This document shows positions 1-10,305 of a stretch of 64,000 nt of DNA, in pieces. The DNA is from Prochlorococcus sp. AG-347-J21 (GTDB taxonomy: Bacteria > Cyanobacteriota > Cyanobacteriia > PCC-6307 > Cyanobiaceae): NCBI GenBank assembly GCA_003281455.1, contig QCBX01000002.1, positions 62,001 through 126,000 on the forward strand. Direction: 5' to 3'. Positions within the stretch are counted from its first letter, which is position 1; every line of letters starts with the position of its first letter. The notes beneath the pieces are model-generated. The model was not told the DNA's origin. It searched no databases and saw nothing but the letters and a program-made list of their open reading frames with translations. Made by a program: the position numbers and the translations under genes.

Positions 1-73
1 TTCCATGATCAACATGGCCAATAGTACCTATGTTGACATGTGGTTTGTTCCTTTCGAACTTCTCGCGAGCCAT
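1..73 (-). CDS. tuf: elongation factor Tu, N-terminal fragment (runs off window)
   Basis: Only the first 24 codons are inside the window. They read [16 protein letters not shown] followed by TIGHVDHG, the EF-Tu N-terminus and the start of its P-loop. EF-Tu is the GTPase that delivers aminoacyl-tRNA to the ribosome. The ATG is at position 73, 45 nt after the fusA stop, which is the standard rpsL-rpsG-fusA-tuf str-operon order. The identity is firm despite the short length; the 3' part lies outside the window. Confidence 0.95.
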
Positions 74-118
74 TTGAATTAAAGAATCGAGGGTTTAAGA
101 GTGAGTTTAGTTTAGAGA

Positions 119-2194
119 TCAGGAGTTGCCCTGATTCTTGGAAATGATAGCTTCAGCAACATTACGAGGAACTTCCTCATAATTTGCGAACTCCATTGAG
201 AATATACCCCGACCTTGAGTCATAGATCGGAGTTGAGTAGCATAACCGAACATTTCGGCTAAGGGCACTTTGGCCTGTACCTTAGACAATCCATCATCGA
301 CAGATTGTCCTTCTACTTGACCTCTTCTAGAAGAGAGATCACCAATTACAGATCCAAGAAAGTCATCGGGACTTTCGACCTCAACTTTCATCATAGGCTC
401 TAAGAGGACAGGATTGCATTTTTTAACCCCATCTTTAAAAGCCATGGAACCTGCAATTTTGAAGGCCATTTCAGATGAGTCTACATCGTGGAATGAACCA
501 TCGACTAGTGTTACTTTTACATCAATGAGTGGATAACCGGCAAGAACACCAGATTCACAGGTTTCTTTCATTCCATTAGATGCAGGACCAATGAATTCTT
601 TCGGTACAGATCCACCAACAATTTTGTTAACAAATTCAAACCCTTTACCAACTTCAGCAGGTTCCATTTCAATTATTACATGGCCATATTGACCTTTTCC
701 TCCAGTTTGTCTTGCGTATTTACCTTCACCTCTAGAACTTGACCTTATTGTCTCTCTGTATGAAACCTGAGGGGCTCCTATATTAGCTTCGACTTTAAAT
801 TCCCTCAACATTCGGTCAACAAGGATTTCTAAGTGCAGCTCACCCATCCCAGCAATTACAGTTTGATTTGTTTCAGGATCAGTACTTACCCTAAAGGTTG
901 GATCCTCTTCAGACAAAGCAGTTAAAGCTTTTGATAATTTTTCCATATCCCCTTTAGTTTTTGGCTCAACAGCCACTGATATAACTGGTTCTGGGATGAA
1001 CAATGTCTCCAATACTATGGGATCTTCTGTATTACATAAAGTGTCACCAGTTGTTGTGTTCTTAAGACCTAAGACAGCTCCTAAATCTCCAGCCCTCAAT
1101 TCATCAACTTCTTCTCTTTCATCAGCTTTTAGAATTACTAACCTAGAAATTCTCTCTTTAGAATCTTTGGTTGAATTCATAACATAACTTCCTTTTGAAA
1201 GAACACCAGAATACATCCTTACAAAAGTTAATTTCCCATAAGGGTCTGACATTACTTTGAAAGCTAATGCACTAAAAGGAGCATTATCATCGGACGGTCT
1301 TACATCTTCTTTACCACTTGGTAAAACACCTTGTATTGGTTTTACGTCAACTGGAGCTGGCAAGTAATCGACAACAGCATCTAAAACAAGTTGCACACCT
1401 TTATTCTTAAAAGCTGAACCGCATAGTACTGGAACTAATCCATGTTTTAAAACACCCTCCCTTATTCCTTTTTTTAGTTGATCTTCAGATAATTCTCCTG
1501 TTTCAAGGAATATTTCAATTAACTCTTCGTCATTTTCTGCAACACTCTCCATCAACTTATATCTCCACTCAGTAGCTTCATCCTCCATTTCAGACGGAAT
1601 TGGTGCTTCTTCGATATCAGTACCTAGGTCATTTTTGTAGAGATATGCTTTATTGGCTACTAAATCAATGATGCCTGTGAGATCTCCTTCAGCTCCTATA
1701 GGAAGCTGAATTGGGAGTGCGTTTGCTTTTAGTCTATCTTTAATTTGTTTATTAACCTTTAGAAAATCTGCACCAGTTCTGTCCATTTTGTTAACAAAAA
1801 CCATTCTTGGGACAGAGTATCTATCTGCTTGACGCCAAACTGTTTCAGATTGAGGTTGAACTCCACCAACTGCGCAAAATACAGCTATTACACCATCCAA
1901 GACCCGCATTGATCTTTCCACTTCAATAGTAAAATCAACGTGTCCAGGAGTATCGATAATATTAATTCTGTGATCTTGCCAACTAGTAGATATTGCAGCA
2001 GCAGTAATAGTTATTCCTCTTTCTCTTTCTTGAGCCATCCAATCTGTTACGGCAGCACCGTCATGAACCTCTCCTATCTTGTGAACTACACCTGAATAAA
2101 ACAAAATTCTTTCAGTTGTTGTTGTCTTCCCTGCATCAATGTGAGCGGCTATACCTATGTTCCTTACTCGTTCTAGGGGAAAGTCGCGTGCCAA
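119..2194 (-). CDS. fusA: translation elongation factor G
   Basis: EF-G is the GTPase that drives ribosomal translocation. The 691-residue protein has family-typical length. The G domain shows the P-loop [12 protein letters not shown] near residue 20, the switch region [14 protein letters not shown] near residue 81 and NKMD near residue 135. The later domains end in the conserved domain V region (SLSRRGQV-like segment written SSRRGQVEG). It is the third gene of the str operon, 97 nt downstream of rpsG and 45 nt upstream of tuf, and is probably cotranscribed with both. No anomalies seen. Confidence 0.98.
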   Translation of the reverse strand: MARDFPLERVRNIGIAAHIDAGKTTTTERILFYSGVVHKIGEVHDGAAVTDWMAQERERGITITAAAISTSWQDHRINIIDTPGHVDFTIEVERSMRVLDGVIAVFCAVGGVQPQSETVWRQADRYSVPRMVFVNKMDRTGADFLKVNKQIKDRLKANALPIQLPIGAEGDLTGIIDLVANKAYLYKNDLGTDIEEAPIPSEMEDEATEWRYKLMESVAENDEELIEIFLETGELSEDQLKKGIREGVLKHGLVPVLCGSAFKNKGVQLVLDAVVDYLPAPVDVKPIQGVLPSGKEDVRPSDDNAPFSALAFKVMSDPYGKLTFVRMYSGVLSKGSYVMNSTKDSKERISRLVILKADEREEVDELRAGDLGAVLGLKNTTTGDTLCNTEDPIVLETLFIPEPVISVAVEPKTKGDMEKLSKALTALSEEDPTFRVSTDPETNQTVIAGMGELHLEILVDRMLREFKVEANIGAPQVSYRETIRSSSRGEGKYARQTGGKGQYGHVIIEMEPAEVGKGFEFVNKIVGGSVPKEFIGPASNGMKETCESGVLAGYPLIDVKVTLVDGSFHDVDSSEMAFKIAGSMAFKDGVKKCNPVLLEPMMKVEVESPDDFLGSVIGDLSSRRGQVEGQSVDDGLSKVQAKVPLAEMFGYATQLRSMTQGRGIFSMEFANYEEVPRNVAEAIISKNQGNS

Positions 2195-2291
2195 TTTTAA
2201 AGCTCCAAATAAAATAATTTTTGATAAGTATAGTTCACCCTAAAAGCAAACTTTTATAATAATAAACTACTTAAGTACCTTTTTGATGAAA

Positions 2292-2762
2292 TTAATATCT
2301 GTAATGTGCAAAAGCTTTATTAGCTTCGGCCATTTTATGAGTATCTTCTCTTTTTTTAACTGCACTACCAGTTTCATTTGCTGCATCCATCAACTCACCA
2401 GCAAGTTTTTGAGACATACTTTTGCCATTCCTTGCACGTGAGAATGTAACTAGCCATCTTAATGCCATTGCTGTACCCCTCTCTTGACGCACTTCCATTG
2501 GCACTTGATATGTTGCGCCACCAACTCTTCTAGCTCTTACCTCAACCAGAGGAGTAGCGTTTTTTACAGCTGTCTCAAACAATTCGACTGCATCCCCACC
2601 TGTTCTCTCACTTATTAAAGAAAAAGCATCAGACAATATTCTTTGAGCTGTAGATTTTTTACCATGTTTCATCAATCGAGAAATCATCATTGAAGCGAGA
2701 CGACTATTAAATTGAGGATCTGGAAGAACTGGTCTTTTTACTGCTGCATTACGACGGGACAT
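2292..2762 (-). CDS. rpsG: 30S ribosomal protein S7
   Basis: S7 binds the 3' major domain of 16S rRNA and starts assembly of the 30S head. The 156-residue protein begins [16 protein letters not shown] and contains the conserved [12 protein letters not shown] segment and a basic C-terminus. It lies 25 nt downstream of rpsL in the str operon. In E. coli S7 represses its own operon; nothing in this sequence lets me say whether that holds here. Confidence 0.98.
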   Translation of the reverse strand: MSRRNAAVKRPVLPDPQFNSRLASMMISRLMKHGKKSTAQRILSDAFSLISERTGGDAVELFETAVKNATPLVEVRARRVGGATYQVPMEVRQERGTAMALRWLVTFSRARNGKSMSQKLAGELMDAANETGSAVKKREDTHKMAEANKAFAHYRY

Positions 2763-2787
2763 GATTTTAAAAATTGATGTTTACAAA

Positions 2788-3162
2788 TTAATCTTTTGGA
2801 GCTTTTGCTCCATACTTAGACCTGGATTGACGTCTATCTTTGACTCCAGCTGTATCTAAAGTTCCTCTTATTATATGATATCTCACTCCTGGCAAATCCT
2901 TAACTCTTCCACCCCTAAGTAGTACTACTGAGTGTTCTTGTAAATTATGCCCAATGCCGGGGATATAAGCTGTCACTTCGAAACCAGAAGTTAATCTTAC
3001 TCTTGCAACTTTTCTTAGAGCTGAATTAGGTTTTTTGGGTGTTGATGTATAAACTCGTGTACAAACCCCTCTTCTCTCAGGGCAAGCCTTTAATGCTGGA
3101 GATTTTGTTTTCCTAGTCAGACGTTTTCTTTCTGAACCTATTAATTGTGAGATGGTCGGCAT
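2788..3162 (-). CDS. rpsL: 30S ribosomal protein S12
   Basis: S12 sits at the decoding centre of the small subunit and controls translational accuracy. The 124-residue protein contains [15 protein letters not shown] and the [11 protein letters not shown] and [11 protein letters not shown] segments, where streptomycin-resistance changes occur in other bacteria. The residues visible there (KKPNS, GVRYH) look wild type. It is the first gene of the str operon, and the 195-bp gap to divergent gltB must hold both promoters. Confidence 0.98.
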   Translation of the reverse strand: MPTISQLIGSERKRLTRKTKSPALKACPERRGVCTRVYTSTPKKPNSALRKVARVRLTSGFEVTAYIPGIGHNLQEHSVVLLRGGRVKDLPGVRYHIIRGTLDTAGVKDRRQSRSKYGAKAPKD

Positions 3163-3357
3163 CTATTATATTTAGATAAAAATAAACATTTAACTATCAT
3201 AACCCTTCACCAGCACCAACTAAAAGTTTTTAATCATATTTTTTTAAAAATTGTGAAATTAAAATTCTTTGGTAAATATTAATTATCTTTAGTTTTATTT
3301 TCATATTTATTTTTATAATAGAAATACATAAAATAACTAAATAAGATTAAATAATCT

Positions 3358-6300
3358 ATGGGAGAGAGTATCAAAAGAATCGTTGGACCATATCAAGATA
3401 GTTATTCCCCAAATGGAATAATTGGAGAGAAAGATGCGTGTGGAGTTGGTTTCATAGCAAACATTCAAGGGATAAAAAGCAATTGGATACTTAAACAATC
3501 TCTAAAAGGCCTTGACTGCATGGAACATAGAGGTGGTTGTGGTGGAGATAGTGATTCTGGAGATGGAGCAGGCATTTTATGTTCAATTCCATGGGATTAT
3601 ATTGATAAAGAAATTAATCTAAAAAATAAAGAAGACTTGTATAGAGGTTTAGGTATGGTTTTCATGCCTAACAAAAAAGAAAAAATTGAAAAATGTAAAT
3701 TAATTTGTGATAAAGAAGCAGCAAAATTAAGTGTTAACAAAACTTCTTGGAGAACGGTTCCTGTCAACAATGAAATCTTAGGTCCTTTAGCTAAAGCAAA
3801 TGCTCCATTCATTAGTCAATGGATTTTATACATAGATAAAAAGAATAATAAGGATATTGAAAAGCTTTTATTTCAATTAAGGAAAAGAATTGAAAAAAAG
3901 ATAAGAGAAGCTTTGAAAAACCATGTTGGGGATTGTGAATTTTATTTTGCATCCCTTAGTTCGAAAACAGTTGTATACAAAGGCATGGTTAGGTCTGAAA
4001 TATTATCTGAGTTTTATCGCGATCTAAAAGAAGAAGATTTTAAGGTATCATTTTCTGTTTACCATAGGAGATTTAGTACAAATACCCTTCCAAAATGGCC
4101 TCTTGCTCAGCCCATGAGATTTTTAGGGCATAATGGTGAAATTAATACTCTCTTGGGAAATATTAACTGGGCTAAAGCTTCAGAAATACATATAGATGAT
4201 TTTTGGGGAGATTTATCTAATGAAATAAAACCTATTGTAGATGTTAATAAAAGTGATTCATCAAATCTTGATGCAACTCTCGAAATAAATATTCGTTCAG
4301 GTCAGAACATAACTGACTCATTATTAAAACTTGTTCCTGAAGCATTTAGGGATCAACCAGAACTTGAACAAAGGGAAAATATTAAAGCATTTTATGAGTA
4401 TTCTGCGAGCCTTCAAGAAGCTTGGGATGGACCTGCTCTTCTTGTCTTTGCTGATGGAAATTTTGTAGGGGCAACGCTTGATAGAAATGGTCTTAGACCG
4501 GCAAGGTATTCAATCACAAATGATGGCTTTGTAATAATGGGTTCCGAAACAGGTGTTGTAGATATTGAAGAGGACAGGGTGATAGAAAAAGGTAGATTAG
4601 GACCAGGACAAATGTTAGCCGTTGATTTTTATCAAAATAGAATCCTAAGAAATTGGGAGGTAAAAGCTGAAGCAGCACAAAGACATAACTATAAAAGTTT
4701 CCTCAAAAAGAGAACTATAAAAATTGAAAATAATGAATGGGTTAAAGACTGCAAACTAAAAGACCTTGAGTTATTGCAACAACAAACTGCATACGGTTTT
4801 TCAGCGGAAGATAATGACCTTATCTTAGATTCAATGGCTTCATTAGCTAAAGAGCCTACTTATTGCATGGGCGACGACATTCCATTAGCAGTTCTTTCAT
4901 CTAAGCCACATATTTTATACGACTACTTTAAGCAAAGATTTGCGCAAGTTACTAATCCTCCTATTGACCCTCTCAGAGAAAAACTTGTAATGAGTTTAGA
5001 AATGCATCTAGGAGAAAGATGTACACCATTTGAAATTAAAGATCCTAAACCTTTTATTCATTTACAAAGTCCTATTCTTAATGAGGAAGAACTCATTTCC
5101 ATCAAAAAATCAAAAATTAAATCTCAGACAATTTCAAGTTTGTTTGATATAGAGAAAGGTATTCAAGGCTTAGAGGACCAATTAAAATCAATATGTAAAC
5201 AGAGTGAGCTGTTTATAAAAGAAGGTTGCTCTTTAATTATCATTTCTGATAAGGGAATTAATCCTAAAAAGACTTTTATACCACCTTTACTTGCTGTTGG
5301 AGCAATTCATCATTATCTTCTTAAAAAAGAAATTAGGCTAAAAGCTTCTCTAATAATAGAGACCGGTCAATGTTGGAGCACGCATCACTTAGCTTGTTTA
5401 ATTGGATATGGTGCAAGTGCAGTTTGCCCTTGGTTGACCTTCGAAGCAGGTAGACACTGGTTAAAACATCCAAAAACACAAAAACTCATTGATAGCAAAA
5501 AAATAAATCCATTATCAATAATTGATGTTCAAGTTAATATTAAAAAAGCTCTAGAAGACGGTCTAAGAAAAATTCTCTCAAAAATAGGCATATCACTTTT
5601 ATCTAGTTATCATGGTGCACAAATTTTTGAAGCTGTAGGCCTTGGATCTGACTTAATAAAAATTGCTTTCGATGGTACAACAAGTCGTATCGCTGGCATA
5701 ACATTAAAAGAATTAACTAATGAAACACTTTCAATACATACGAAAGCCTATCCAGAGATCGATTTAAAGAAATTAGAATTTTTAGGATTTGTACAATTCA
5801 GAAATAACGGAGAATATCATTCCAATAACCCAGAGATGTCCAAAGTTTTACATTCAGCGGTAAAAGAAGGACCAGGATACGATCATTTTGAAACTTACAA
5901 AAAACTTATTAGTAATAGACCGACAACATCTCTAAGAGATTTACTAACAATTAACTCAAAAAGAAAAAGTATTCCACTAGAGGAAGTTGAAAGTGTTGAA
6001 TCAATTTGCAAAAGGTTCTGCACTGGAGGAATGAGTTTAGGTGCTTTATCCAGAGAAGCGCATGAAGTTTTAGCAGTTGCAATGAATAGAATTGGTGGGA
6101 AAAGTAATAGTGGCGAAGGGGGAGAAGATCCAGCTCGTTTTAATGTTTTAAATGATATCGATGAAAATACTCAATCAGCGACGTTGCCATTTATTAAAGG
6201 TTTAGAGAATGGAGACACCGCATGCTCAGCTATTAAACAAATAGCATCAGGAAGATTTGGAGTTACACCTGAATATCTAAGAAGTGGTAAACAACTCGAA

Positions 6301-7932
6301 ATTAAAATGGCTCAAGGTGCAAAACCCGGAGAAGGGGGACAATTACCTGGTCCAAAAGTTGATTCTTACATAGCAAAACTAAGAAATAGTAAACCTGGAG
6401 TAGCTTTAATATCTCCTCCCCCGCATCATGATATTTATTCAATTGAAGATTTAGCTCAACTTATCCACGACTTACACCAAGTTCATCCAAAAGCGAAAGT
6501 AAGCGTTAAACTTGTTTCAGAAATCGGTATAGGTACCATTGCTGCTGGAGTAAGCAAAGCTAATGCAGATGTAATTCAAATCTCAGGCCATGACGGAGGT
6601 ACAGGTGCTTCACCCCTGAGTTCTATTAAACATGCAGGTTTACCATGGGAACTAGGTGTTGCTGAGGTTCATAAATCTCTATTAGAAAATAACTTACGTG
6701 AAAGAGTAATTTTGAGAACTGATGGAGGTCTTAAAACAGGTTGGGATGTAGTTATTGCAGCATTACTGGGTGCTGAAGAATACGGATTCGGTTCTGTCGC
6801 GATGATTGCGGAAGGATGCATAATGGCTAGGGTTTGTCATACAAATAAGTGTCCTGTGGGAGTTGCCACTCAAAAAGAAGAATTAAGAAAAAGATTTAAA
6901 GGTATTCCAGAAAATGTTGTCAATTTTTTCTTATATATTGCTGAAGAAGTAAGACAGATAATGAGTAGCATAGGTGTTTCTAATATGGAGGACCTTATTG
7001 GTAATCCGGAATTTCTTTCTACAAGAAATATTAATCTTCCAAAAACTTCTAATATTGATCTTTCTTCTTTAGTAAATTATGAATCCTCAACCAATGATAG
7101 ATCATGGTTAAAACATTCAAAGAATGCTCATAGCAATGGTTCTGTATTAGAAGACGAGTTTTTAACAGATCCTGAATTTATACATTCAATTAAAAACCAC
7201 AAAAAATTAACCAAAGAAATTGAGATCAAAAATACAGATAGAAGTGTTTGTGCAAAAATATCAGGCGAAATCGCAGAACTTCATGGTAACACTGGTTTCA
7301 ATGGCCAACTTAACTTAAATTTCAAAGGATATGCAGGACAGAGCTTTGGGGCCTTTTTGTTGAAGGGAATGAATGTACAGTTATTAGGAGAAGCTAATGA
7401 TTATGTATGCAAAGGAATGAATGGAGGAATTTTAACTATAATTCCACCAAAAATAGAAAAAAACTCCTCCGAGCAGGTAATTTTAGGCAACACCTGCCTT
7501 TATGGAGCTACAGGAGGAACATTATTTGCATTAGGTAAATCGGGAGAAAGATTTGCAGTAAGAAATAGTGGTGCTACAGCAGTAACAGAGGGAGCAGGAG
7601 ATCACTGTTGTGAATACATGACTGGGGGGAAAGTAGTTATTCTAGGTTCTGCAGGAAGGAATATTGGCGCTGGCATGACTGGTGGAATAGCTTTTATACT
7701 CGATGAGAATAATGATTTAAGCAATAAAGTTAATAAGGAAATAGTAAGGATTCATAAAATTACTTCATCAAAGCAGGAAGAGATATTATTAGACATTATT
7801 AGAGAATATCGAGCAAAAACAAATAGCTTAAAGGCTATAGAAATACTTGAAAATTGGTCTTATTTCAAGAGTGTTTTCAAATTAATAGTTCCCCCAAGCG
7901 AAGAAGAAATGCTTGGCATAATGAAAACATAA
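3358..7932 (+). CDS. gltB: glutamate synthase large subunit (ferredoxin-dependent type)
   Basis: The enzyme makes two glutamates from glutamine and 2-oxoglutarate and completes ammonium assimilation with glutamine synthetase. In the 1524-residue protein, the class II amidotransferase domain starts at Cys28 in DACGVGFIAN, which should become the N-terminal nucleophile after propeptide removal. A central domain follows, then the FMN-binding synthase domain with QISGHDGGTGASPLSS, then the C-terminal beta-helix with repeated G-rich motifs. The 3Fe-4S cysteines are visible as Cx5Cx4C at residues 1154, 1160 and 1165. No gltD small subunit is adjacent, and with the cyanobacterial setting this favours ferredoxin as electron donor (inference). 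A TATAAT at 3314-3319 is a possible -10 element. Confidence 0.96.
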   Translation: MGESIKRIVGPYQDSYSPNGIIGEKDACGVGFIANIQGIKSNWILKQSLKGLDCMEHRGGCGGDSDSGDGAGILCSIPWDYIDKEINLKNKEDLYRGLGMVFMPNKKEKIEKCKLICDKEAAKLSVNKTSWRTVPVNNEILGPLAKANAPFISQWILYIDKKNNKDIEKLLFQLRKRIEKKIREALKNHVGDCEFYFASLSSKTVVYKGMVRSEILSEFYRDLKEEDFKVSFSVYHRRFSTNTLPKWPLAQPMRFLGHNGEINTLLGNINWAKASEIHIDDFWGDLSNEIKPIVDVNKSDSSNLDATLEINIRSGQNITDSLLKLVPEAFRDQPELEQRENIKAFYEYSASLQEAWDGPALLVFADGNFVGATLDRNGLRPARYSITNDGFVIMGSETGVVDIEEDRVIEKGRLGPGQMLAVDFYQNRILRNWEVKAEAAQRHNYKSFLKKRTIKIENNEWVKDCKLKDLELLQQQTAYGFSAEDNDLILDSMASLAKEPTYCMGDDIPLAVLSSKPHILYDYFKQRFAQVTNPPIDPLREKLVMSLEMHLGERCTPFEIKDPKPFIHLQSPILNEEELISIKKSKIKSQTISSLFDIEKGIQGLEDQLKSICKQSELFIKEGCSLIIISDKGINPKKTFIPPLLAVGAIHHYLLKKEIRLKASLIIETGQCWSTHHLACLIGYGASAVCPWLTFEAGRHWLKHPKTQKLIDSKKINPLSIIDVQVNIKKALEDGLRKILSKIGISLLSSYHGAQIFEAVGLGSDLIKIAFDGTTSRIAGITLKELTNETLSIHTKAYPEIDLKKLEFLGFVQFRNNGEYHSNNPEMSKVLHSAVKEGPGYDHFETYKKLISNRPTTSLRDLLTINSKRKSIPLEEVESVESICKRFCTGGMSLGALSREAHEVLAVAMNRIGGKSNSGEGGEDPARFNVLNDIDENTQSATLPFIKGLENGDTACSAIKQIASGRFGVTPEYLRSGKQLEIKMAQGAKPGEGGQLPGPKVDSYIAKLRNSKPGVALISPPPHHDIYSIEDLAQLIHDLHQVHPKAKVSVKLVSEIGIGTIAAGVSKANADVIQISGHDGGTGASPLSSIKHAGLPWELGVAEVHKSLLENNLRERVILRTDGGLKTGWDVVIAALLGAEEYGFGSVAMIAEGCIMARVCHTNKCPVGVATQKEELRKRFKGIPENVVNFFLYIAEEVRQIMSSIGVSNMEDLIGNPEFLSTRNINLPKTSNIDLSSLVNYESSTNDRSWLKHSKNAHSNGSVLEDEFLTDPEFIHSIKNHKKLTKEIEIKNTDRSVCAKISGEIAELHGNTGFNGQLNLNFKGYAGQSFGAFLLKGMNVQLLGEANDYVCKGMNGGILTIIPPKIEKNSSEQVILGNTCLYGATGGTLFALGKSGERFAVRNSGATAVTEGAGDHCCEYMTGGKVVILGSAGRNIGAGMTGGIAFILDENNDLSNKVNKEIVRIHKITSSKQEEILLDIIREYRAKTNSLKAIEILENWSYFKSVFKLIVPPSEEEMLGIMKT

Positions 7933-8232
7933 ATGCCTTTCTTTGTAAAAACTGAAATCATAAAAAAAGAATACTTAATTAATAATGATTTAAAAAGAAA
8001 AATTATTAACGAACATATTAATTGGATAAAAAAATTAAAAAAAGAAGGGATTAATATAAAAAGTGGTTTTTTGATAGATGAGTTAAAGAGGCCAGGTGAC
8101 GGAGGATTACTTATTCTTGAGATCAATAATTATAAAAATGCACTCAAATTAATCAAAAATGATCCAATGATTACAAATGATTTAGTTGAGTGGAAATTAA
8201 ATGAGTGGGTAGATTCAAATCAATGCAAATAA
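7933..8232 (+). CDS. YciI-like (YCII domain) small protein
   Basis: The 99-residue protein fits the YCII fold: a central HINWIKKLKKEGINIKSGFL-type stretch, a D-x-x-RPGDGG turn, and the ending segment with NDPM, matching the family's His/Asp pocket positions. Family members are small dimeric proteins of mostly unknown enzymatic role. The ATG follows the gltB stop directly, so the gene is almost certainly translated from the gltB mRNA. It ends directly against the convergent lipA gene. A role linked to glutamate synthase is only suggested by position. Confidence 0.65.
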   Translation: MPFFVKTEIIKKEYLINNDLKRKIINEHINWIKKLKKEGINIKSGFLIDELKRPGDGGLLILEINNYKNALKLIKNDPMITNDLVEWKLNEWVDSNQCK

Positions 8233-9150
8233 CTATCTAGGGTACTTTTTCATAAGTTTTTGAATCTCTTCAGCATGGTAACTGCTACGAGTTAATGGAG
8301 AACTAACTACTTGCATAAAGTCTAAATCTTTTTCCCCAAAAAATTTAAAATAATCAAATTTTGCAGGACTTACAAATCTTTGAACTGGTAAATGATTAGG
8401 GCCAGGAGATAAATATTGGCCAATAGTAACGATATCAACGTAATTACTTCTTAAATCCTGTAGGAGACTTAAAACCTCCTCATCTTTTTCCCCTAAACCA
8501 AGCATAAAGCCAGACTTAGTATAAATTTTAGGAGAATAATCTCTTGTTCTTCTAAGTAACTCTAGAGTTCTAGCATAATTACCCTGAGGTCTTACTTTTT
8601 TATATAGTGATGGCACAGTTTCAATATTGTGATTTAAAACATTTGGACTGGAATCAAGAACTTTTTCTAGAGCTTTCCAGTTACCACAAAAATCGGGGAT
8701 TAAAAGCTCAATCGTGGTTTCAGGAGAATTTTTTCTTACCTGATAAACACATTTAAAAAATTGAGATGCACCACCATCCTCAAGATCATCTCTATTAACT
8801 GATGTGATTACAACATGTTTAAGTTGCATTCTATAAACAGCTTCGGCTAAACGATATGGTTCTGTTGGATCTAATTCTCTTTTAGATCTATCAAAATCAA
8901 TATCGCAATATGGACATGCCCTAGTACAGCCAGGACCCATTATGAGGAAAGTAGCAGTTCCACTTGCAAAACATTCACCAATATTTGGACAACTTGCCTC
9001 TTGACATACAGTATTGAGATTTAAATCTTTTAATAAATTCGCAGTATTCCCAATTCTCTCAACTTGCGGAGCTTTTACTCTCAACCAATCAGGTTTTGAA
9101 ATTAAACTATAGGAATTATTAGTCAAATTAATTTTTCTGGGCTGCATCAT
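8233..9150 (-). CDS. lipA: lipoyl synthase
   Basis: A radical-SAM enzyme that inserts two sulfurs into protein-bound octanoyl groups to make lipoyl cofactors for 2-oxoacid dehydrogenases and the glycine cleavage system. The 305 residues show both iron-sulfur sites: [12 protein letters not shown] (auxiliary cluster, Cx4Cx5C) and the radical-[14 protein letters not shown] (Cx3Cx2C). The conserved RSSYHAE, whose Ser ligates the auxiliary cluster, is present near the C-terminus. Length is normal for the family. A long AT-rich upstream gap separates it from the divergent recombinase-like gene. Confidence 0.97.
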   Translation of the reverse strand: MMQPRKINLTNNSYSLISKPDWLRVKAPQVERIGNTANLLKDLNLNTVCQEASCPNIGECFASGTATFLIMGPGCTRACPYCDIDFDRSKRELDPTEPYRLAEAVYRMQLKHVVITSVNRDDLEDGGASQFFKCVYQVRKNSPETTIELLIPDFCGNWKALEKVLDSSPNVLNHNIETVPSLYKKVRPQGNYARTLELLRRTRDYSPKIYTKSGFMLGLGEKDEEVLSLLQDLRSNYVDIVTIGQYLSPGPNHLPVQRFVSPAKFDYFKFFGEKDLDFMQVVSSPLTRSSYHAEEIQKLMKKYPR

Positions 9151-9467
9151 TATTTTACTAAAAACATTTTGAATTAACTATTAATAATTTCAAAAATGAA
9201 GACTACACAATAGAAGTCAAAAAATAAATGAATTTAATTAATCCATCGACAATTTAAAGATCCTTATTCAAATTAATAGTTACACTATATTTTTGTTTCA
9301 TCAACCAAAACTAGAACAGTATATAGAACGTTATTTTTAGTACAGTAATCAGTACTTTATAATTACATAATAGAAAAAGATTAATAAGGTAAAGTTTAAA
9401 TTTTTTGTACTAAAAAGTGTTTTTTTATTAGTTTATTGATACAGTAAAAAATATATGTAATAAAACA
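9151..9467. other. 317-bp AT-rich intergenic region between lipA and the recombinase-like gene
   Basis: No open reading frame of useful length is visible. It must contain the divergent promoters for lipA (minus) and the recombinase-like gene (plus). The half nearest the recombinase-like gene contains several AGTAC/GTACT words, including the inverted pair at 9339-9356 and a further GTACT at 9407-9411. Nothing resembling a tRNA or a strong terminator is seen. Confidence 0.5.
9339..9356. promoter_or_regulatory. AGTAC...GTACT inverted repeat upstream of the recombinase-like gene
   Basis: AGTAC and GTACT arms are separated by 8 bp, about 110 bp upstream of the start codon of the resolvase-like gene. 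The arms resemble the half-sites of the cyanobacterial LexA box, but the spacing (8 rather than 4) is wrong for LexA. It could be an operator for the HTH protein encoded downstream. This is inference from position only. Confidence 0.25.
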
Positions 9468-10091
9468 TTGACTTTTAAATTTAAAAGGAAACGTATTTTA
9501 CTATCTGAAAAAAATAAAAGCTCCAAAGCAATAGGTTATGCTCGAGCTACTCATAATGAATTTGAAAATTTAGAAGAGCAAATAAAAAATTTAAAGGAAG
9601 AAGGTTGCAGTTTAGTTTTCTCTGAATTTATAAGTTTAGATGCAGAAGTCAAACCCCAACTCAATAAAGCTATAAATTACTTAACTAAAGGTGATCAATT
9701 AATAATTACTCAGCTTGATCGGGCGTTTAAAAATAAAAAAGAATGTTTGATAACAATAAATAAACTTATTAATAAGGATATTAAATTGCGAACTTTGACT
9801 GGTTTTTTTGCGGCTAATGAATTCTCCAAAGAGAATTCTTCAATTTTTAAGATTTTATATGAATTAGATAATCTAGAAGACAAAAGTTTAGGTGAAAGAA
9901 AAAGAGAACAACTTTTACGCAGAAAATTATCTGGTAATAATCTGGGAGGTAGGCCTAAAATCAGTCCTTTAAAAGAATCTTTAGTAATCAGATTGCGTAA
10001 TGAGGGATATTCATATAGATCAATCAGATCTCAAACAGGAATTGCATTGTCAACTATAAGAAGAGTAATTTTGGAAGGAGAATTAACGTAA
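9468..10091 (+). CDS. serine-recombinase (resolvase)-like protein with substituted active site
   Basis: The 207-residue protein has a resolvase N-terminal domain (about 20-150) and a C-terminal GRP-led helix-turn-helix (about 160-203). The fold signature is clear: IGYAR, LEEQIKNL, GDQLIITQLDR. However, the nucleophilic serine of the usual YARVS motif is Thr28 here (Y24-A-R-A-T28), and the second catalytic arginine after LDR is Lys88 (LDRAFK). It may therefore be recombination-dead and kept as a DNA-binding protein (inference). The start is TTG at 9468; translation from another nearby codon is possible. One nucleotide separates it from the next small gene, so the two are probably cotranscribed. 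Confidence 0.75.
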   Translation: MTFKFKRKRILLSEKNKSSKAIGYARATHNEFENLEEQIKNLKEEGCSLVFSEFISLDAEVKPQLNKAINYLTKGDQLIITQLDRAFKNKKECLITINKLINKDIKLRTLTGFFAANEFSKENSSIFKILYELDNLEDKSLGERKREQLLRRKLSGNNLGGRPKISPLKESLVIRLRNEGYSYRSIRSQTGIALSTIRRVILEGELT

Positions 10092-10092
10092 A

Positions 10093-10305
10093 ATGAGGAA
10101 GACAGAAATTGAAAATTTAATTAAAGAAAATATTAAAGATACTGCATTGCGTATTTATGAATTAGATAATGAAGATAGAAAAAGTTTGTTAGCAGAATAT
10201 AGAGAATGGATTATGAATGATTTAGATTGTGTAGAAGTAATGATGTTACCTTATGAAGCCTATACCGACAAATTAGACTCTAATTTCATAGACGATACAC
10301 TTTAG
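10093..10305 (+). CDS. hypothetical acidic 70-residue protein
   Basis: I do not recognise this protein. It is short, acidic and probably helical, with ELDNEDRKSLLAEYREWI in the middle, and has no transmembrane segment or cysteine pair. It begins one nucleotide after the recombinase-like gene and overlaps the convergent beta-lactamase-like gene by 4 nt at its end. Tight coupling to the HTH protein makes it a candidate partner or modulator, by context only. Confidence 0.55.
   Translation: MRKTEIENLIKENIKDTALRIYELDNEDRKSLLAEYREWIMNDLDCVEVMMLPYEAYTDKLDSNFIDDTL

Noticed and set aside
3272..3285. Possible NtcA site (GTA-N8-TAC type) upstream of gltB
   Set aside because: The right half reads TTA instead of TAC, and the distance to the TATAAT at 3314-3319 is longer than the usual 22-23 bp.
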